DNA of 9,102 bases from DATMNI01 sp035570275 (lineage in GTDB: Bacteria > Acidobacteriota > Terriglobia > Bryobacterales > Bryobacteraceae): positions 1 to 9,102 of the forward strand of contig DATMNI010000324.1 of assembly GCA_035570275.1 (NCBI GenBank). Direction: 5' to 3'. How positions within the stretch are numbered: the stretch's first letter is position 1; each line of letters opens with the position of its first letter. The notes under the pieces are model-generated. The model made no database searches. It saw nothing but the letters and a program-made list of their open reading frames with translations, and had not been told where the DNA came from. This document shows positions 5,992 through 9,102 of the stretch, one piece after another. A program made the translations under genes and the position numbers.

Positions 5992-6252
5992 TCAGTGCTT
6001 TCCGTTTCCGCCGCGTTGCAGGAACGCCTTCAGTAGCTCTGCGTTACTATTCGACAACTCCTCATTCACCAGTTGGGCCGCCGCGATCCGCGTCATTATC
6101 AGGTCGAACTCGGCGTTCCGCGTGCGCTGCCGGCGGGCATCCTGGACAGCCAACCGGATGGCGCGGCGCAGCAGTCTTTCGGTCTTCGCGATCCCGCGAT
6201 CATGATCTGCGATCATCCGGTCATGCTGTTCCAGCCATTGTTCGTGGTCCAT
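5992..6252 (-). CDS. Small coiled-coil hypothetical protein
   Basis: This 86-aa, highly charged, helical protein has no signal peptide or membrane segment. It begins MDHEQWLEQHDRMIADHD (1-18) and continues through a basic stretch ERLLRRAIRLAVQDARRQR (25-43). It ends in an amphipathic helix (50-79: LIMTRIAAAQLVNEELSNSNAELLKAFL). The DHExWLxxHDRMIxxHD opening recurs in small uncharacterised proteins that I associate with Acidobacteriota genomes. Their function is unknown. The ATG at 6252 has a weak GGGTGA 6 nt upstream, and a palindromic AGTATACT (6278-6285) supplies a possible TATACT -10 about 25 nt before it. It could be a coiled-coil scaffold or a fragment of a larger family. I see no sign of truncation. 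Confidence 0.7.
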   Translation of the reverse strand: MDHEQWLEQHDRMIADHDRGIAKTERLLRRAIRLAVQDARRQRTRNAEFDLIMTRIAAAQLVNEELSNSNAELLKAFLQRGGNGKH

Positions 6253-6576
6253 TAACGGTCACCCACTTCTTTTCAAAAGTATACTCCGGTCTTCATCGAT
6301 GCTAGATTGCAGCCCACTGGAGCCGGCGGCAAGCAGTGGAGCCTGGGGTAACGTCAGCATCGCGCAGCCGGGAACACATTGGCCCTGCCTACGCCGTGCG
6401 TCGCCAGCCGTGCGCCACCAAATGCCCGAATGCCAAGGAGTGGGTGGCGTGTCAGCGCTTCCAGCAAATCCTGCTACCCATCGTTGCCCTCCCTGCCCCG
6501 CTGCTTGACAACGGGCCACCGATCGAGTGAAATACAGAAAACGCTTGCACAGCTTTTGGAGGGGGATTCGGATTCC
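6253..6576. other. Divergent intergenic region, 324 bases
   Basis: This separates the minus-strand small coiled-coil gene from the plus-strand glycosidase-like gene. Short open frames exist in several frames, but none has a Shine-Dalgarno or a recognisable product. The region carries a possible TATACT on the minus strand (6283-6278), a weak CCACTG/CAGTGG inverted repeat (6314-6339) and a candidate plus-strand promoter at 6505-6533. I see nothing else I can name in the 150 or so bases in the middle, which might be a decayed gene. Confidence 0.5.
6505..6533 (+). promoter_or_regulatory. Candidate sigma-70-type promoter of the glycosidase/TonB-receptor pair
   Basis: A perfect TTGACA (6505-6510) is followed after 17 nt by TGAAAT (6528-6533), which matches four of six positions of TATAAT. 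The expected start near 6540 leaves a leader of about 37 nt holding GGAGGGGG (6558-6565) before ATG 6577. The distances fit well but the -10 is only moderate. Confidence 0.42.
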
Positions 6577-8124
6577 ATGATGAAACCGGCGTTTCTGGGA
6601 CGCAGGGCGTTCTTTCGATTGTGCTCGGCCTGCGCGGCATTCTTGACACAGGCTGGGAACCGGCAGGCAAGGCCCTCGCCCCAAACCAACCGCCGCGCCG
6701 TCACGCACCGAAAGAACTTCGTCGCCATCCAGGTGAAGCCCTATGCCTGGGTGGACGAAGGAGTGGACCGTCTGCTCGACAACATCCAGCAGAAAGGTGC
6801 CGTCAACACGGTCTGGGCCTACACCTACGATTTCTCCGAAGCCAGGATGACGCCGGATGGCACAATTCCCTTGCCCGATCACGGCGTCTCCGGCAGCCCG
6901 GAATTCGTCGGGGGAGCGTTCTACGATTACGATCCCAAGTATTTCCGCGACACCATTCTGAAGGATTTCCGGGCGCCCGATTACGGCAAGTTCAACGTGA
7001 TCGCGGACGTTGCGGCCAAGGCCAAGGCCCGCGGCATGGATTTCTTCGCCTGGGACTACAACAACGCCGTCCCGAGCATGAATCGCAGCATCGCCGGTTT
7101 CTCCAGGGTGACCGAGATCGACGTCTACGGCCGGCGCACCACCAGTCCGTGTTTCAACCATCCGGACTACCGCGCTCATCTGGGTGGAAAGATCGAGAGT
7201 CTGCTCGGCGGCTACCCCGGCCAGGTGGACGGCATCGCCTGGGGCTGCGAGCGCATGGGGCCCTTCCAAAACATGATCGGCGGCACCTGGAGCACCGCCG
7301 GCATATCCTGTTTCTGCGAGCACTGCCGGGCCAAGGCCCGCGACCGGGGTGTTTCGGTGGACCGCGCGCAAGCCGGATATCGCCAGCTTGACCAGTTGTT
7401 CCGCGCCGCCGGGCAGGACAAGCGCCCGGTTGACGGATACTTCGTGACTTTCTGGCGTCTGTTGCTGGAGTACCCCGAAATTCTGAGCTGGGAGAAACTG
7501 TGGACCGACAGCTACCATGAAGTGCGCAGCGAGATGTACGGCATCGGCAAATCGATTGCGCCCGCCAAACCGTTCGGCTTCCACATCATGCAGAATATGA
7601 GCTTCAGCCCGTTTTACCAGGCCGAAGAGGACTACTCGCGCACCAAGGATTACACCGACTATCTGAAGCTGGCCACTTACAACAATGCCGCCGGGCCGCG
7701 CATAGCTTCCTATCTGGACCGGCTAAGTGCCACGGTGTTTCACGACGCCAGCCCGAAGGATTTCCTGCCCTTCTACTACAAGATCATGAACTACCAGGAA
7801 GGCCCTTACGACCAGTTGCACACATCCGGGCTCTCGGCCGATTACGTGGCGCGTGAGACTAAGCGCGCCATTGCCGGGGTCGGGGCCGGCGGCGGCGCGG
7901 GCGGCCCGGTGAAGATCTATCCCGGTATCGATATCGACGTGCCCACCCGGCGCACCGACAAGAGAACTACGCCGGACGATGTCCGCCAGGCCGTGCGGGC
8001 CGCGTTGGGCGCCGGAGCCGATGGCGTAGTCCTGTCGCGCGAGTATGTGGAGATGTGGCTCGCCAACCTTTCGGCCGCCGGCGAGACACTCCGTGAAATC
8101 TTCAACAAAAGGAACGAACCATGA
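6577..8124 (+). CDS. Exported TIM-barrel glycosidase-like protein, uncharacterised family
   Basis: This 515-aa protein appears to be exported. A twin-arginine-like start, GRRAFFRLC (8-16), precedes a short hydrophobic run, so Tat export is likely. The body looks like a TIM barrel of the 'hypothetical glycosyl hydrolase' type, with strands at about NFVAIQVKP (47-55), NTVWAYTY (77-84), MDFFAWDYN (154-162), VDGIAWGCERMGP (217-229), FGFHIMQN (333-340) and GADGVVLSREY (480-490). Glu225 and Asp160 are placed like barrel-end catalytic acids (inference). A cysteine cluster CFCEHC (245-250) resembles the C-x-C-x-x-C found after strand 4 in several such families. ATG 6577 is chosen for the leader, the signal and GGAGGGGG upstream. 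The frame opens back to 6379, but that part is nondescript. Its stop overlaps the next start (ATGA), coupling it to a TonB-dependent receptor and suggesting a role in polymer or glycan use. The substrate is unknown. Confidence 0.75.
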   Translation: MMKPAFLGRRAFFRLCSACAAFLTQAGNRQARPSPQTNRRAVTHRKNFVAIQVKPYAWVDEGVDRLLDNIQQKGAVNTVWAYTYDFSEARMTPDGTIPLPDHGVSGSPEFVGGAFYDYDPKYFRDTILKDFRAPDYGKFNVIADVAAKAKARGMDFFAWDYNNAVPSMNRSIAGFSRVTEIDVYGRRTTSPCFNHPDYRAHLGGKIESLLGGYPGQVDGIAWGCERMGPFQNMIGGTWSTAGISCFCEHCRAKARDRGVSVDRAQAGYRQLDQLFRAAGQDKRPVDGYFVTFWRLLLEYPEILSWEKLWTDSYHEVRSEMYGIGKSIAPAKPFGFHIMQNMSFSPFYQAEEDYSRTKDYTDYLKLATYNNAAGPRIASYLDRLSATVFHDASPKDFLPFYYKIMNYQEGPYDQLHTSGLSADYVARETKRAIAGVGAGGGAGGPVKIYPGIDIDVPTRRTDKRTTPDDVRQAVRAALGAGADGVVLSREYVEMWLANLSAAGETLREIFNKRNEP

Positions 8125-9102
8125 AACGTTGTGTCCTTGCAAGCTTGCTCGCCCCCACAATTCTGCTTATCCTCTCTTCCGGCAGGCTGACGGCACAGGC
8201 CGTGGCCAACGCCACGATTCACGGCGAAGTCACCGACGCCACGGGAGCCTTCGTCCCAAACGCCCAGGTAAAAGCCATCCAGACCGACACCGCGCAGGCC
8301 TTGAACACGGTTACCGATAGCAATGGCAGCTATGTTTTGCCGAATCTTCCGGTGGGGCCATACCGGCTGGAAGTGGGTGCGCCGGCCTTCAGCACCTACG
8401 TACAGTCCGGCATCATCCTGCAGGTGGGCAACAACGTCCAAATCAACGTCGCGCTGCAGGTGGGAGCGGTCACTCAAGACGTGCGGGTCTCAGCCAACGC
8501 CGCCATGGTGGAAACGCAGGACACGTCGGTCTCCGAAGTCATCGATCAGCGCCGCATCATCGATCTGCCGCTCAACGGACGGCAAGCCACGGATCTGATT
8601 CTGCTCTCCGGGGGCGCCAGCGTGCCGCCCGGAGCGGCCGGGCGGTTCATCACCACTCACGACTACGTCAGTTCGGTGGGCGTCTCCATCGCCGGCGGCC
8701 AGGAGAACGGCAATAACTACCTGCTGGATGGCGCCGACCACAACGACACGCATTCCAACGTCAACCTGCCGTTCCCGTTCCCGGATGCCCTCCAGGAATT
8801 CAGTGTGCAGACGAATGGCGTTTCCGCCCGCTATGGGCTGCATCCGTACGCCGTGGTCAATGCGGTCACCCGCTCCGGAACCAATCAGATCCACGGCAGC
8901 CTTTTCGAGTTTGTGCGCAACGGCGATTTCAATGCGCGAAACTACTTCGCCGCCACGCAGGACTCGCTGCGGCGGAATCAGTTCGGGGGGACGGTGGGCG
9001 GGCCGATCCGGAAGGACAAACTCTTCCTCTTTAATGGATTTCAGGGAACCCGCACGCGCACGGCGCCGCCGCAAAGCATCAGCTTCGTGCCCACCCAGGA
9101 TG
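8121..9102 (+). CDS. TonB-dependent receptor with carboxypeptidase-regulatory domain, 3' truncated by window
   Basis: The first 327 residues of an Oar-like outer-membrane receptor are present, and the frame is open to the edge. Such proteins in Acidobacteriota usually run to about 1,100 aa and import or bind large substrates using TonB energy. A signal peptide (1-26, ending TAQA) is followed by a carboxypeptidase-regulatory beta-sandwich, about 30-115, with ATIHGEVTDATGAFVPNAQV, DSNGSYVLPNLPVGPYRLEV and a closing strand near 105-125. The plug follows, with LPLNGRQATDLILLSGG (149-165), the NNYLLDGADHND stretch (198-209), FPDALQEFSVQTNGVSARYG (220-239) and NAVTRSGTNQIHGSLFEFVRN (247-267). The barrel then begins, NQFGGTVGGPIRKDKLFLFNGFQG (286-309). 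ATG 8121 has AGGA 7 nt upstream and overlaps the preceding stop (ATGA). The family is certain and the ligand unknown, though the coupled enzyme hints at a carbohydrate-type substrate. Confidence 0.93.
   Translation, partial: MKRCVLASLLAPTILLILSSGRLTAQAVANATIHGEVTDATGAFVPNAQVKAIQTDTAQALNTVTDSNGSYVLPNLPVGPYRLEVGAPAFSTYVQSGIILQVGNNVQINVALQVGAVTQDVRVSANAAMVETQDTSVSEVIDQRRIIDLPLNGRQATDLILLSGGASVPPGAAGRFITTHDYVSSVGVSIAGGQENGNNYLLDGADHNDTHSNVNLPFPFPDALQEFSVQTNGVSARYGLHPYAVVNAVTRSGTNQIHGSLFEFVRNGDFNARNYFAATQDSLRRNQFGGTVGGPIRKDKLFLFNGFQGTRTRTAPPQSISFVPTQD

Noticed and set aside
6379..6576. 66-codon upstream extension of the glycosidase-like frame
   Set aside because: It would hide the Tat-like signal inside the protein and includes the candidate promoter and the GGAGGGGG ribosome site.
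6259..7584. 441-codon open frame on the minus strand
   Set aside because: It is antisense to the glycosidase-like gene, shows no domain, and lacks a Shine-Dalgarno. The plus-strand reading has a coherent fold pattern and is coupled to the receptor gene.

Overview
The window looks like a piece of a GC-rich soil-type bacterial chromosome, most likely Acidobacteriota and probably the Bryobacterales / Candidatus Solibacter kind. This is inferred from gene content, not from a marker gene. The pointers are a large Oar-like TonB-dependent receptor with an N-terminal carboxypeptidase-regulatory domain, an ECF sigma factor driving its own small membrane-protein/ABC operon, a Uma2-type nuclease-fold protein, a small DHEQWL-type coiled-coil protein, and many intergenic hairpin and heptamer repeats. 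No rRNA, tRNA, CRISPR array or transposase gene was seen.

Layout. (1) 52-657 (+): stand-alone Uma2-family protein. Its stop runs directly into a 7-bp tandem repeat that fills the 32-bp gap to the next gene. (2) 690-4185 (-): a compact four-gene operon read right to left. It holds an ECF sigma factor, a 210-aa membrane protein, a 525-aa polytopic ABC-2-type permease and a 259-aa ABC ATPase. The spacings are a 14-bp overlap, a 4-bp ATGA overlap and a 4-bp gap. A candidate ECF-type promoter (TGTAAG-N17-GTCTAA) lies just upstream, so the sigma factor may drive its own operon. (3) 4258-4431: a repeat-rich intergenic stretch with three hairpins. Two of them are near-identical and inverted with respect to each other, like a REP doublet. 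(4) 4432-5712 (-): a secreted acetamidase/formamidase-family protein with an extra N-terminal domain. (5) 5713-5991: a long leader or intergenic stretch with a perfect TATAAT and a strong hairpin. (6) 5992-6252 (-): a small coiled-coil protein. (7) 6253-6576: a divergent intergenic region with a good candidate promoter. (8) 6577 to the right edge (+): a probable Tat-exported TIM-barrel glycosidase-like protein of unknown function. It is translationally coupled (ATGA) to a TonB-dependent receptor that runs off the window.

How the parts may work together. The sigma/membrane-protein/ABC set resembles a self-regulated export or envelope-stress module in which the 210-aa protein could act as the membrane anti-sigma factor or sensor. 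That role is inference. The right-hand pair resembles a small nutrient-acquisition operon: an exported carbohydrate-active-like enzyme made together with an outer-membrane receptor. The acetamidase-family protein is also predicted to be exported.

The most interesting items are the self-regulated sigma/ABC operon with a 15-bp in-frame tandem repeat across a gene overlap, the uncharacterised Cys-rich (CFCEHC) TIM-barrel enzyme tied to a TonB receptor, and the inverted hairpin pair next to the ECF promoter. I found no clear evidence of a wholly new system.
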